NCBI GenBank assembly: GCA_051122655.1
Contig: CP182107.1
Span: forward strand, 372,001-436,000
Direction of reading: 5' to 3'
From: Pasteurella sp030783905
Lineage (GTDB): Bacteria > Pseudomonadota > Gammaproteobacteria > Enterobacterales > Pasteurellaceae
DNA: 64,000 nt
Shown here one piece after another: positions 26,704-35,225 of the stretch (positions are counted from its first letter, which is position 1; the number at the start of each line of letters is the position of its first letter). The notes beneath the pieces were generated by a model, which did not search any database, was not told where the DNA came from, and was given only the letters and a program-made list of their open reading frames with translations. A program made the position numbers and the translations under genes.

Positions 26704-28071
26704 TTAAATCAGATTGCTGATAAAGATGACGATAATAATCAATGGCACCACATATTTCACATAATTAAACCAAATCGTTGTGAAGAGGGAGTCTGGGTGG
26801 GGGGAAAGTTCTTTTTTCGCCTCGTCTTTCAACACAAAGCCCACGAACACTGCACAACCTAAGGCTGTCAGCATAAAGAGGATATTTCCACTGACAAAGT
26901 CAAAGGTATCAAACAGACTTTTGCCAAAAATCGTCACCTCTTTTAATAGGTTGTCGCCTAAAATGGACGGGATATTACCTAACAAGAAAATCCCCCCTAA
27001 AGTCATAAAAATGGCTTTACTACGACGCATTTTGAGTTTCTCTTGTAATGCGGTAATGATCACTTCATAAATGGTTAAAGAGGTGGTTAAGGCGGCAATC
27101 AATAACAAACTAAAGAAAATGATCGCAAAGATTTTGCCTAACCATAAGTGAGAAAATACGATCGGCAAACTTTGGAAGACGAGAGTCGGACCCGAATTTG
27201 GTGCAATCCCAAAGGTAAACAACGAAGGGAAAATCATAAAACCCGCTAAAACCGCGATAATTGTATTGGTAAAGCCTGTAATCACTGCCGTTTGAATTAA
27301 GTTTTCTTCTTTATTCAAATAACTGGATAACGTAATTAACACCCCAAACCCTAAACTCAGTGCAAAGAAGACTTGACCTAATACAAACACAAAGAGCTGT
27401 GGCGTGATTTTGGAAAAATCCGGTTTAAGATAGAAGCTAATGCCTTCCATTGCGCCAGGCAAAGTGACGTTACGGATCACCATGCCAATTAAGAAAAGAA
27501 ATAATAATGGCATTAAATATTTGACCGCACGCTCAATCCCACCAATGATACCTTTTGCCAAAATAAAGTAGTTTAATGCCACAAAAAGTAGGGTATATAA
27601 ACTGATTTCTAATGGACTATTGCTAATATGCAAATCATAGAAGGTTTTGGTCACTTCTTTGGTAATCGGACTGGAAATGTCCAATGAGCCGGTGACTAAA
27701 TGGATAATATAGGTAATCACCCAACCACCTAGCACCATATAGTAAGCCATGATGCCAAATGCGCCGAGCAAGCCCATGTAGCCCACTATTTTCCAATAGT
27801 TTGATATATTACGTTTTTCTAACTTATCCCCAAAGGCATCAATCGCATTCACTCGTAAACGGCGACCGATGACATTTTCCACTAAAATCATTGGGATACC
27901 GATTAAGATCATCGCAATACAAAATAAAAATACATAGGCACCACCGCCATTTTCACCCACTAAATAAGGGAAGCGCCAAGTGGCGCCAAAACCGACTGTT
28001 GCACCCGCAACCGTCATAATATAAGTCAGTCGATTTGACCAAGTTTGTCTTTCTTGTTTTGTTGTTGTCAT
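26704..28071 (-). CDS. Sodium-dependent transporter of the NSS (LeuT-like) family
   Basis: Inner-membrane symporter of 455 residues with about 11-12 hydrophobic segments. The first helix shows the NSS signature region GATVGFGATWRFPYL and NGGGAYVFL, which forms part of the sodium and substrate sites in LeuT. The family imports amino acids or related amines, but the substrate here cannot be read from sequence. It starts 23 bases after nth with no terminator, so it may be the last gene of the rnf-nth transcript. This pairing is also seen in Haemophilus. Confidence 0.9.
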   Translation of the reverse strand: MTTTKQERQTWSNRLTYIMTVAGATVGFGATWRFPYLVGENGGGAYVFLFCIAMILIGIPMILVENVIGRRLRVNAIDAFGDKLEKRNISNYWKIVGYMGLLGAFGIMAYYMVLGGWVITYIIHLVTGSLDISSPITKEVTKTFYDLHISNSPLEISLYTLLFVALNYFILAKGIIGGIERAVKYLMPLLFLFLIGMVIRNVTLPGAMEGISFYLKPDFSKITPQLFVFVLGQVFFALSLGFGVLITLSSYLNKEENLIQTAVITGFTNTIIAVLAGFMIFPSLFTFGIAPNSGPTLVFQSLPIVFSHLWLGKIFAIIFFSLLLIAALTTSLTIYEVIITALQEKLKMRRSKAIFMTLGGIFLLGNIPSILGDNLLKEVTIFGKSLFDTFDFVSGNILFMLTALGCAVFVGFVLKDEAKKELSPHPDSLFTTIWFNYVKYVVPLIIIVIFISNLI

Positions 28072-28094
28072 AAAATTACATCCAAGTTTTTTAA

Positions 28095-28727
28095 TTATTC
28101 TGTTTTTTCTTTAAATTCGCAAAGATCTTCAATGATACAAGCGCCACAACGGGGCTTACGTGCAATGCACGTATAACGTCCATGTAGAATTAACCAATGA
28201 TGTACATCGACTTTAAATTCATCGGGTACAACTTTGAGCAATTTTTCTTCCACTTTCACCACATCTTTTCCCGGCGCGAAACCAGTGCGATTGGAGACGC
28301 GGAAAATATGGGTATCGACCGCGATAGTCGGATGACCAAATGCGGTATTTAATACCACGTTAGCGGTTTTTCGTCCGACCCCTGCCAGCGCTTCCAGTGC
28401 GGAACGATTTTCAGGAATTTCACCATTATGTTTTTCGAGCAGATCACGGCAGGTTTTGATGATGTTTTCTGCCTTACTGTTATAAAGCCCAATGGTTTTG
28501 ATGTATGCTTTTAATCCATCTAAACCTAAATCTAAAATGGCTTGTGGCGTATTGGCGACAGGAAACAATTTATCGGTGGCTTTATTCACGCCTTTATCTG
28601 TGGCTTGTGCAGATAAAATTACCGCAATTAACAATTCGAAAGGCGAACTGTAATTGAGTTCGGTAGTAGGATGCGGATTTTGATCGCGTAGGCGGGTTAA
28701 GATTTCAATTCGTTTTTGTTTATTCAT
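28095..28727 (-). CDS. nth: Endonuclease III
   Basis: DNA glycosylase/AP lyase that removes oxidised pyrimidines. The 210 residues align by eye with the E. coli enzyme: catalytic Lys120 in the helix-hairpin-helix GVGRKTANVV, Asp138 in VDTHIFRVSNR, and the 4Fe-4S ligands C187, C194, C197 and C203 near the C-terminus. Its start overlaps the rnfE stop by four bases (ATGA). The rnf-nth link is widespread in gamma-proteobacteria. Confidence 0.97.
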   Translation of the reverse strand: MNKQKRIEILTRLRDQNPHPTTELNYSSPFELLIAVILSAQATDKGVNKATDKLFPVANTPQAILDLGLDGLKAYIKTIGLYNSKAENIIKTCRDLLEKHNGEIPENRSALEALAGVGRKTANVVLNTAFGHPTIAVDTHIFRVSNRTGFAPGKDVVKVEEKLLKVVPDEFKVDVHHWLILHGRYTCIARKPRCGACIIEDLCEFKEKTE

Positions 28728-29452
28728 GTTTTATTACGTTGATCAATGGCGTTTTTGAAGGCTAAAATCAAGGCTAAACCAATAAAGGCACCTGGTGGTA
28801 AAATCGCCAGTAAGAAATGACTGTCAAGGTGAAATAGCTCGATGCGCAGTCCTTTTGCCCAATCACCCAGTAAATGTTCAATACCATCAAATACGGTACC
28901 ATTGCCAAGAATTTCACGAATGGCGCCCAAAAAGACTAAACTCAAACACATCCCTAAGCCCATCGCAAACCCATCGAACATGGCATGAGAAAGGGGATTT
29001 TTCGAGGCAAAGGCTTCCGCCCGCCCAATCACAATGCAGTTGGTTACAATCAGTGGAATAAAAATACCTAAGGATTGATAGAGTGAATAAGTATAGGCAT
29101 TCATCAATAATTGCACCACCGTGACCGTGGTAGCAATAATCATCACATAAATCGGAATACGGATTTCGTGCGGAATCTGTTTACGGAATAAAGATACAAC
29201 GGTGTTACTGCAAATGAGTACAAAGAGCGTTGCAATACCAAGCCCTAACGCATTTGTGACACTGTTGGACACCGCCAATAACGGGCACAACCCCAAAAGT
29301 TGCACAAGGGTCGAATTATTTTTCCACACCCCTTGCCAGAAAATCGTTTTCCATACCGAAGGGTTGGATGTATTTGCTAACGTAGCTTGCTGATCCAAGA
29401 CCTTGTCTTGTGGCTCGGAAAGTGCGGTCTGTTTTGCGAAAGTTTCGCTCAT
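28724..29452 (-). CDS. rnfE: Electron transport complex subunit RnfE/RsxE
   Basis: Integral membrane subunit of the Rnf (Rsx) complex, which couples electron flow between NADH and ferredoxin-type carriers to ion movement. The 242-residue product has about six hydrophobic helices and the family segments LLGLCPLLAVS and PLIVTNCIVIGRAEAFA. The N-terminus has an extra tail of some 25 residues before WKTIFWQGVWKNN. It follows rnfG with a two-base gap and overlaps nth. A USS (29420-29428) lies in the extra N-terminal segment, which may explain that variable stretch. Confidence 0.95.
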   Translation of the reverse strand: MSETFAKQTALSEPQDKVLDQQATLANTSNPSVWKTIFWQGVWKNNSTLVQLLGLCPLLAVSNSVTNALGLGIATLFVLICSNTVVSLFRKQIPHEIRIPIYVMIIATTVTVVQLLMNAYTYSLYQSLGIFIPLIVTNCIVIGRAEAFASKNPLSHAMFDGFAMGLGMCLSLVFLGAIREILGNGTVFDGIEHLLGDWAKGLRIELFHLDSHFLLAILPPGAFIGLALILAFKNAIDQRNKT

Positions 29453-29454
29453 GA

Positions 29455-30063
29455 TTAATTCTCTCGATTTAGTTCGTCTAACAAGCTTAATGCCGATTGT
29501 TTTACTTGATTCACTACGGCGCGTGGTGTGATAGTTGCCCCAGCGAATTGGTCAAATTTTCCACCATCTTTCTTCACTGCCCAATCTGCTAAGTTATCTT
29601 GGCGTAGTGGTTGTTGGCTAAAGGATAAAATCCAATCAGAAATGCGTGTTTCAATTTTATCCCCCAATCCCGGTGTTTCTTGATGTGCTAATACGCGCAC
29701 CCCTAAAATCGTGCCAGTGGGCGTCATGCCCACTAACAAACGAATACGCCCGGCGTAACCATCAGGCGCCACCGTTTCAAAGGCATAAGCCGTTTTTTGC
29801 TTATTTTTGGTGGCAATACACAGGCGTTCAATACGCTGAGCAAGCAATTTCTCACTGTTTGGACGGTGACAGTTTTCACTTAATTGATTGTCAAAATAAG
29901 TTTGCGGTACCACTTCAAGCAATAAGGCTTGTCGTTGTTTATTGATTTCAGCCTCAATTTTGGTTTGGGTTAACAGATAAATACCCGTTGCTAAAGCAGT
30001 ACAAATTAACGCAATCAAAGCCAGTAATAGCGCATAATAAACAGAAATTTTAACGGTTTTCAT
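29455..30063 (-). CDS. rnfG: Electron transport complex subunit RnfG/RsxG
   Basis: Single-helix membrane subunit with a periplasmic FMN domain (202 residues). The N-terminal helix covers about residues 8-32. The covalent-FMN motif DQFAGATITPRAV near residues 171-183 contains the threonine (T177 or T179) that anchors FMN in RnfG/NqrC proteins. It sits between rnfD and rnfE, nine bases from rnfD, inside the operon. Confidence 0.95.
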   Translation of the reverse strand: MKTVKISVYYALLLALIALICTALATGIYLLTQTKIEAEINKQRQALLLEVVPQTYFDNQLSENCHRPNSEKLLAQRIERLCIATKNKQKTAYAFETVAPDGYAGRIRLLVGMTPTGTILGVRVLAHQETPGLGDKIETRISDWILSFSQQPLRQDNLADWAVKKDGGKFDQFAGATITPRAVVNQVKQSALSLLDELNREN

Positions 30064-30072
30064 GCTTGCTCC

Positions 30073-31122
30073 TTATTGACGATGACCGCTGACACGTGGT
30101 CGTGTGTAGTGATCAATGAGGGGGACACAAATATTACCTAATAACACCGCGAAGGCAACCCCGTCTGGATAACTACCATAGAAACGAATGATATACACCA
30201 AAAAACCGACCAAGGCCCCGAAAACTAGCTTGCCTCGTGGGGTAATTGAGGCAGTCACAGGATCCGTCGCGATAAAGAATGCCCCAAACATCATGGCGCC
30301 ACTCAATAAATGAGGCAAGGTTTTGAAATAAGGCGTACTTGCCACCAGTTCGGTTATGGCCGCTAAACTGGTAAAACTCACTAACATGGCAACTGGGATT
30401 TGCCAATGGATGATACGTTTCCAAATTAAAAATACCCCTCCGAATAAAAAGGCGAGGTTAACTTGCCACCAACCGATAGCTAATCCAGCATGAAAGAGTG
30501 GCGATTGAAGCAAAGTATCATAAGCGACACCTGCTTTTAAAATCACTTTAGCACTGTCTAGCGGTGTGGCTTGTGTAATCGCATCGACCGAATGGGTAAA
30601 CTGATGCAGGCTAAAGCCGTCTGTGCTAAATCCCGTAAAAATTAACGAATAGGCATCTAACAAGGTCGGTGGTTCACTGAGTAATTGGGTCGGGGGTAAC
30701 CAAGTGGTCATTTGTAATGGGAACGAAATTAATAACACCACATAGCCAACCATGGCAGGGTTAAATAGATTTTGTCCAAGACCGCCATAAACATGTTTCC
30801 CTAAAATCACTGCGCAAAATGTCCCAATTAAAATCAGCCAATAAGGCGCATAAGGGGGAATTGCCATAGCGAGAATCAGTGCCGTTAAGATGACACTGAA
30901 ATCTGATAGATAGAATAGGGGCGATTTTTTGCGTAATACGGTGACGAGAGCTTCCAAGCATAAGGCAAAACTGATGGCTAAGGCGGCTTGAATTAATACG
31001 CCGAATCCAAAATAGTAAAGTTGCACACCCATCGCAGGTAACATCGCTACTATCACCCACAGCATAATACGCATTGTGAGTTTACCTGAATGAGTATGAG
31101 GAGAACTGACCATTTTAAACAT
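30073..31122 (-). CDS. rnfD: Electron transport complex subunit RnfD/RsxD
   Basis: Membrane subunit of Rnf with about 8-10 helices, 349 residues. The motif ATPLDSAKV contains the threonine that carries covalent FMN in RnfD/NqrB. GGLGQNLFNPAMVGYV and FFIATDPVTASITPRGK are family blocks. The start ATG 31122 has AAGGAC about ten bases upstream; a second ATG three codons later is possible. It follows rnfC by 14 bases. Confidence 0.95.
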   Translation of the reverse strand: MFKMVSSPHTHSGKLTMRIMLWVIVAMLPAMGVQLYYFGFGVLIQAALAISFALCLEALVTVLRKKSPLFYLSDFSVILTALILAMAIPPYAPYWLILIGTFCAVILGKHVYGGLGQNLFNPAMVGYVVLLISFPLQMTTWLPPTQLLSEPPTLLDAYSLIFTGFSTDGFSLHQFTHSVDAITQATPLDSAKVILKAGVAYDTLLQSPLFHAGLAIGWWQVNLAFLFGGVFLIWKRIIHWQIPVAMLVSFTSLAAITELVASTPYFKTLPHLLSGAMMFGAFFIATDPVTASITPRGKLVFGALVGFLVYIIRFYGSYPDGVAFAVLLGNICVPLIDHYTRPRVSGHRQ

Positions 31123-31136
31123 ATAATTTTTTGTCC

Positions 31137-33359
31137 TTATGCGTCATGATTGTTGGCTTGCGCGGCTTTTTTTGCCTTCGCACGAGCAATGGCAGCGGCA
31201 ATGGCGGCTTTGCGCGGATCTTCTGCGGATGGTGCGCTGTTATCTACTGCTTCAGTAGTCTTGCCCTCAGATGAAACCCCCTCTTTTTCCACCGCACTTG
31301 ATGCTTGCGCCGCTTTTTTCGCTTTGGCACGAGCAATGGCGGCCGCAATGGCGGCTTTACGCGGATCTTCCGCGACGGGCTCTGTTTCACTTCCTACACT
31401 TAGCGTATCGCCTGATGAAATTTCGTCTTTTTCCACCGCACTTGATGCTTGTGCCGCTTTTTTCGCTTTGGCACGGGCAATAGCCGCCGCAATCGCTGCT
31501 TTGCGCGGATTTTCTGCGACTGGCTCTGTTTCACTTCCGACACTTTGCGTATCGTTTGATGAAATTTCGTTTTTTTCCTCCGCACTTGATGCTTTCGCTG
31601 CTTTTTTCGCTTTGGCACGGGCAATAGCCGCCGCAACAGCAGATTTATTGTCTGTTGATTTGCTCTCTTGACGGGTTTCAGACGGAGAGTCGTGGCTATT
31701 TTCAGTTTGTTGCTGGCGAGCTAAGCGGCGAGCTTTACGTTGTGCCATAATGTCACTGTTGTCGGGTAACACTTCGCCTTTTTCCGTCACAATGGTTTTG
31801 ATAGCCAGTTTTTCACTGTGCGCTGTATCGGTTTTTTTCGCTTTTAAACGCTCAAGCGCGGCTTGAACAGGATCGACCCCTTGTTCAGTTTTCATTTCTT
31901 GACGGCGCGCTTCCATGGCTTTTTGTGCTCGTGCTTTACGTTCTTGTTCTTCATGTGCTAAGCGTGCTTGGCGTGCTTCAAAACGCTGCTTAGCTTCTTC
32001 TGCCTGTTTGGCTTTTTGTTGAATTTCCCAAATTTTGGCTTTTTCTTGGCGGAAATACTGGATTAATGGAATATGACTTGGGCAGACATAAGCACATAAG
32101 CCACATTCAATACAGTCTCTTAGGGCATATTGTTCGGATTTTTCATGATCTTCACTGCGTGCAAACCAGTATAGTTGCTGTGGCATTAAGTTCACAGGAC
32201 ACGCATCAGAACAAGCGGAACAACGGATACAGGATTGTTCAGAGGCTGGTGGCGCGTATTCAAAATGATCAGGGGCTAACAAGCAGTTGGTCATTTTAGT
32301 CACGGGAGCCTTCAGATCGGGCAAAATAAAGCCCATCATGGGTCCCCCCATAAAGACAGGGAAACGTTCATCATACTGATAATCTACTTGTTGTAAGAGC
32401 GAATAAATGGGGGTGCCTAGACGTACCCAATAGTTGCCTTTATGACCCACTTTATCACCAGTCAACGTGACCACGCGTTCAATCAGCGGTTCATCATCCA
32501 TAATCGCGCGTTTAACTGCAAAGGCCGTGGCAACATTTTGCATCAGTACGCCAATACTAGACGAACGTTGACCACTGGGGACTTCCATGCCTGTGAGAAT
32601 TTGAATTAATTGCTTGGCGGCACCAGAGGGGTATTTTGTGGGAATGACACGAATGTCTATATCGTTCGCACCTTGTAAGACATCGCGTAACGCCTTAACG
32701 GCCTCGGGCTTATTGTCTTCGACAGCGATCACCACTTTTTCTGGGCGTAAGATATAACGTAAAATACGTGTGCCTTCGATGATTTCATCGGCATAATCAC
32801 GCATTAAACGATCATCACAGGTAATATAAGGCTCACATTCTGCGCCATTAATAATTAATAATTTCACCTGTTTTTCCGCCGAATGCAGTTTGGCGGCGGT
32901 CGGAAAAACCGCACCGCCTAATCCAGCCACGCCTGCTTGATAGAGTTTTTCAATTAGTTTTTCCGGTGTTTGGGTGAGGAAGTCGTCAAGAGGGTGCCGT
33001 TCACCCCATTGATCTTGACCGTCCGCTTCTAAATGCACACAGCGTGTCATCAAACCTGATGGGTGCGCGCTAGCATAAGGGGCAATGGCACGAATAAAGC
33101 CCGAAGTAGAGGCGTGGACGGGTAACGCACGTAAGCCATCGCCTTGTGTTAAGGGCTGACCTTTGAATACATAATCGCCAACGTTCACTAATAGGTTCCC
33201 CGCCTCTCCTGCATGTTGTATAACGGGAATATAAAAGTGATCGACTAATTTTGCGCGTCGAATTGGTTTTTGGTTCGATTGTGATTTACATTCAGGCGGG
33301 TGAATTCCCCCTTTGAAATCCCATAATTTACCTGAATTAAAACGTGCTAACACATCCAT
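31137..33359 (-). CDS. rnfC: Electron transport complex subunit RnfC/RsxC
   Basis: Peripheral NADH-binding subunit of Rnf, 740 residues. The core holds the glycine-rich VAGLGGAVFPTAAK block and two 4Fe-4S motifs, CIRCSACSDACP and CIECGLCAYVCP, near residues 375-430. After residue 440 comes a charged, helical tail ending in near-identical 48-residue repeats, each containing AAIARAKAKKAA. RnfC of gamma-proteobacteria is known for variable Ala/Lys-rich tails; here two repeats carry a perfect USS. The gene follows rnfB by 5 bases. Confidence 0.95.
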   Translation of the reverse strand: MDVLARFNSGKLWDFKGGIHPPECKSQSNQKPIRRAKLVDHFYIPVIQHAGEAGNLLVNVGDYVFKGQPLTQGDGLRALPVHASTSGFIRAIAPYASAHPSGLMTRCVHLEADGQDQWGERHPLDDFLTQTPEKLIEKLYQAGVAGLGGAVFPTAAKLHSAEKQVKLLIINGAECEPYITCDDRLMRDYADEIIEGTRILRYILRPEKVVIAVEDNKPEAVKALRDVLQGANDIDIRVIPTKYPSGAAKQLIQILTGMEVPSGQRSSSIGVLMQNVATAFAVKRAIMDDEPLIERVVTLTGDKVGHKGNYWVRLGTPIYSLLQQVDYQYDERFPVFMGGPMMGFILPDLKAPVTKMTNCLLAPDHFEYAPPASEQSCIRCSACSDACPVNLMPQQLYWFARSEDHEKSEQYALRDCIECGLCAYVCPSHIPLIQYFRQEKAKIWEIQQKAKQAEEAKQRFEARQARLAHEEQERKARAQKAMEARRQEMKTEQGVDPVQAALERLKAKKTDTAHSEKLAIKTIVTEKGEVLPDNSDIMAQRKARRLARQQQTENSHDSPSETRQESKSTDNKSAVAAAIARAKAKKAAKASSAEEKNEISSNDTQSVGSETEPVAENPRKAAIAAAIARAKAKKAAQASSAVEKDEISSGDTLSVGSETEPVAEDPRKAAIAAAIARAKAKKAAQASSAVEKEGVSSEGKTTEAVDNSAPSAEDPRKAAIAAAIARAKAKKAAQANNHDA
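31150..31650 (-). repeat. 48-codon tandem repeats in the RnfC tail
   Basis: Four copies of an Ala/Lys/Arg helix motif (AAIARAKAKKAA) are spaced by 48 codons. The USS-like words at 31291, 31435 and 31579 are exactly 144 bases apart, which shows the DNA period; the first two are perfect and the third has one mismatch. Copy-number changes between strains would be expected at such a repeat. Confidence 0.9.
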
Positions 33360-33364
33360 GCTAT

Positions 33365-33961
33365 TTATTCCCCTTTGATTAATTTCTTTTGTGTTGTTGT
33401 GGTATCAACAATGGGAATCACCAGTTTGGGATCGAATTTCCAATTCCAATTATGAATCGTGCTTTCTACCTTAATCATTGAAATACAGTCGGTTGGGCAA
33501 GGGGGCACACAAAGCTCACAGCCCGTGCACAGGTCTGGAATAATGGTATGCATCGCTTTATTGGTCCCTATAATCGCATCGACGGGACAAGCCTGAATGC
33601 ATTTTGTACAACCTATACACATTGCTTCATCAATAAAAGCCACCATTGGGGCAGGATCGCCTGCAAGGTCGGTGGTAGGCGGCTCAATGCCCATGAGTTC
33701 GGCAATATTCACAATCACGGTTTGTCCACCAGGAATACATTTGGTGATGTCATCACCATTAGCAATCGCCTCGGCATAAGGTTTACAGCCAGGATAACCA
33801 CATTGACCACATTGACTTTGCGGGAGTAAGGCATCGATTTTTTCCACAATGGGATCGGCATCGACTTTCAGTTTTACCGAAGCAAAGCCTAAAATTGCAC
33901 CAAATATCAACGCTAACGCAGCGATGGCGATGAGAATAAAAACGACCGTCGTCATGATCAT
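33365..33961 (-). CDS. rnfB: Electron transport complex subunit RnfB/RsxB
   Basis: Iron-sulfur subunit of Rnf with an N-terminal membrane helix (residues 4-28), 198 residues. A CGQCGYPGC cluster-binding region is followed by two ferredoxin motifs, CIGCTKCIQACP and CTGCELCVPPCP. It passes electrons towards the membrane subunits. The start ATG 33961 overlaps the rnfA stop by four bases; an internal ATG two codons later is possible. Confidence 0.95.
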   Translation of the reverse strand: MIMTTVVFILIAIAALALIFGAILGFASVKLKVDADPIVEKIDALLPQSQCGQCGYPGCKPYAEAIANGDDITKCIPGGQTVIVNIAELMGIEPPTTDLAGDPAPMVAFIDEAMCIGCTKCIQACPVDAIIGTNKAMHTIIPDLCTGCELCVPPCPTDCISMIKVESTIHNWNWKFDPKLVIPIVDTTTTQKKLIKGE

Positions 33962-34536
33962 CTCACCAATCCAGTAAAGCCCATAAAGGCAAGTGACATT
34001 AAGCCGGCGGTAATTAAGGCAATCGATGCCCCTTTAAACACATGAGGTACATCAGCCGCGGCTAAACGTTCCCGTAGCGCAGCGAATAACACCAAGACTA
34101 AACCAAACCCAAATGAAGCACCAAAGCCATAAATCACCGATTCGGTGAGGTTGTGGGCCTGATTAATATTTAACAGTGCCACACCGAGTACTGCACAGTT
34201 GGTGGTAATGAGCGGGAGAAAAATGCCTAATAAACGATAGAGCGTCGGGCTGGTTTTTTTGATCACCATTTCAGTAAATTGGACTACCACGGCAATCACT
34301 AAAATAAACACGAGGGTACGTAAAAAGGTCGCACTTAAAGGCGTAAGAATATAAGTATCGATTAAATAAGCTGAAATTGAAGCAACAGTGAGCACAAACA
34401 TGGTCGCTAAACTCATGCCAATTGCGGTTTCAATTTTTTTAGAAACGCCCATAAAAGGACAAAGCCCTAGAAATTTTACTAAGACAAAGTTATTAATTAA
34501 GGCTGTACTAATAATAAGGAGAATGTATTCTGTCAT
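33958..34536 (-). CDS. rnfA: Electron transport complex subunit RnfA/RsxA
   Basis: First gene of the Rnf operon, an integral membrane subunit with six helices. The start was set at ATG 34536 because it gives the usual 192-193 residue protein beginning MTEYILLIISTALI. A frame extending to 34581 adds 15 unrelated residues; ATG 34539 is adjacent. The family segments NNFVLVKFLGLCPFMGVSKK and PLITTNCAVLGVAL are intact. In E. coli the Rsx homologue also resets SoxR; whether that applies here is unknown. Confidence 0.95.
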   Translation of the reverse strand: MTEYILLIISTALINNFVLVKFLGLCPFMGVSKKIETAIGMSLATMFVLTVASISAYLIDTYILTPLSATFLRTLVFILVIAVVVQFTEMVIKKTSPTLYRLLGIFLPLITTNCAVLGVALLNINQAHNLTESVIYGFGASFGFGLVLVLFAALRERLAAADVPHVFKGASIALITAGLMSLAFMGFTGLVR

Positions 34537-34816
34537 CATATTGTTTTCTCGGGCGACATTTAAAGGGTGCCCTGAAGTCAAGGGGCATATTATCGCTATT
34601 TATTGTTTTAAGAACAATAGAAAATTTGGGGTAGGTCAAGGAAGAGAACGCTGATACAACAAAACCTGTTAGCACTATACGATGGAATAGCCAAGCGCGC
34701 ACATAAGAGACAGGGGGCTTTTTCATGTTTTTTATAAGGAAAAGAGAACGATTTTATGAGCGTTTCAGCCCTTAATTTGTTTAAAAAAACATCTTTTAGT
34801 TGACGAAAATCTTAAA

Positions 34817-34838
34817 TTTTGTGATCTAGATCACAAAA
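34817..34838 (+). promoter_or_regulatory. CRP-like operator
   Basis: A perfect 22-base palindrome with the core TGTGATCTAGATCACA matches the cAMP receptor protein consensus TGTGA-N6-TCACA exactly in both half sites. It lies 242 bases before the porin promoter -35 box and about 280 bases before rnfA, so the regulated gene is uncertain; a long-range or undetected nearby promoter is needed for the porin. Confidence 0.75.
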
Positions 34839-35079
34839 TATGAATAAACTTTGGATAAAGGTGGAAAAAGAGGGCGGAACTGGACATTTTGGTCTTCAAA
34901 TCTTGATTTTTTACTTATTAAATCAATGTGTTAGGTTTTATTAGAAAAGTTCTGGAAAAAATGATATTTTTAATAAATGTGATCCTTTTAACACTTTTTT
35001 AACCCTTATAAAACCGCTTGCTTTTTATAACTTATTGTTTTTAAAGAACAAGATTAAAAAAGAACAATTCTATTTTGTT

Positions 35080-35108
35080 TTGACAAGAAAACCGAGCTTT
35101 GCTATCTT
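35080..35108 (+). promoter_or_regulatory. Strong sigma70 promoter of the first porin
   Basis: A consensus -35 box TTGACA (35080-35085), a 17-base spacer and TATCTT (35103-35108) precede the porin ATG by 117 bases. The resulting leader of about 110 bases contains a short hairpin (CGACT with AGTCG). Confidence 0.8.
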
Positions 35109-35225
35109 GCCTTTGCAAAAATGTGCAGGCGACTCGTCGTCTGTTAGTCGATTTTAGGTTGATTGAGTGATTGGTCACAATAACTTAATCGAATTATAAA
35201 ACTCCAAAAACAAGGTAGTGATACT

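Larger units (their letters stand above)
34540..35225. other. Regulatory intergenic region between rnfA and the porins
   Basis: No convincing gene was seen in these roughly 690 bases. The half near rnfA should hold the leftward rnf promoter and has a small inverted repeat, ATTGTT with AACAAT around 34600. The half near the porin is AT-rich and contains a perfect CRP-like palindrome, a strong promoter and a leader of about 110 bases. Confidence 0.7.

Noticed and set aside
31150..31650. Regular repeats that could suggest a CRISPR array
   Set aside because: The 144-base units are in frame within rnfC, encode protein repeats and lack the short repeat/spacer pattern and any cas genes.
31150..31671. 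Open frame of 173 codons on the plus strand within rnfC
   Set aside because: It is the antisense shadow of the Ala/Lys-rich RnfC repeats; its length follows from the repeat composition and it has no ribosome-binding site.
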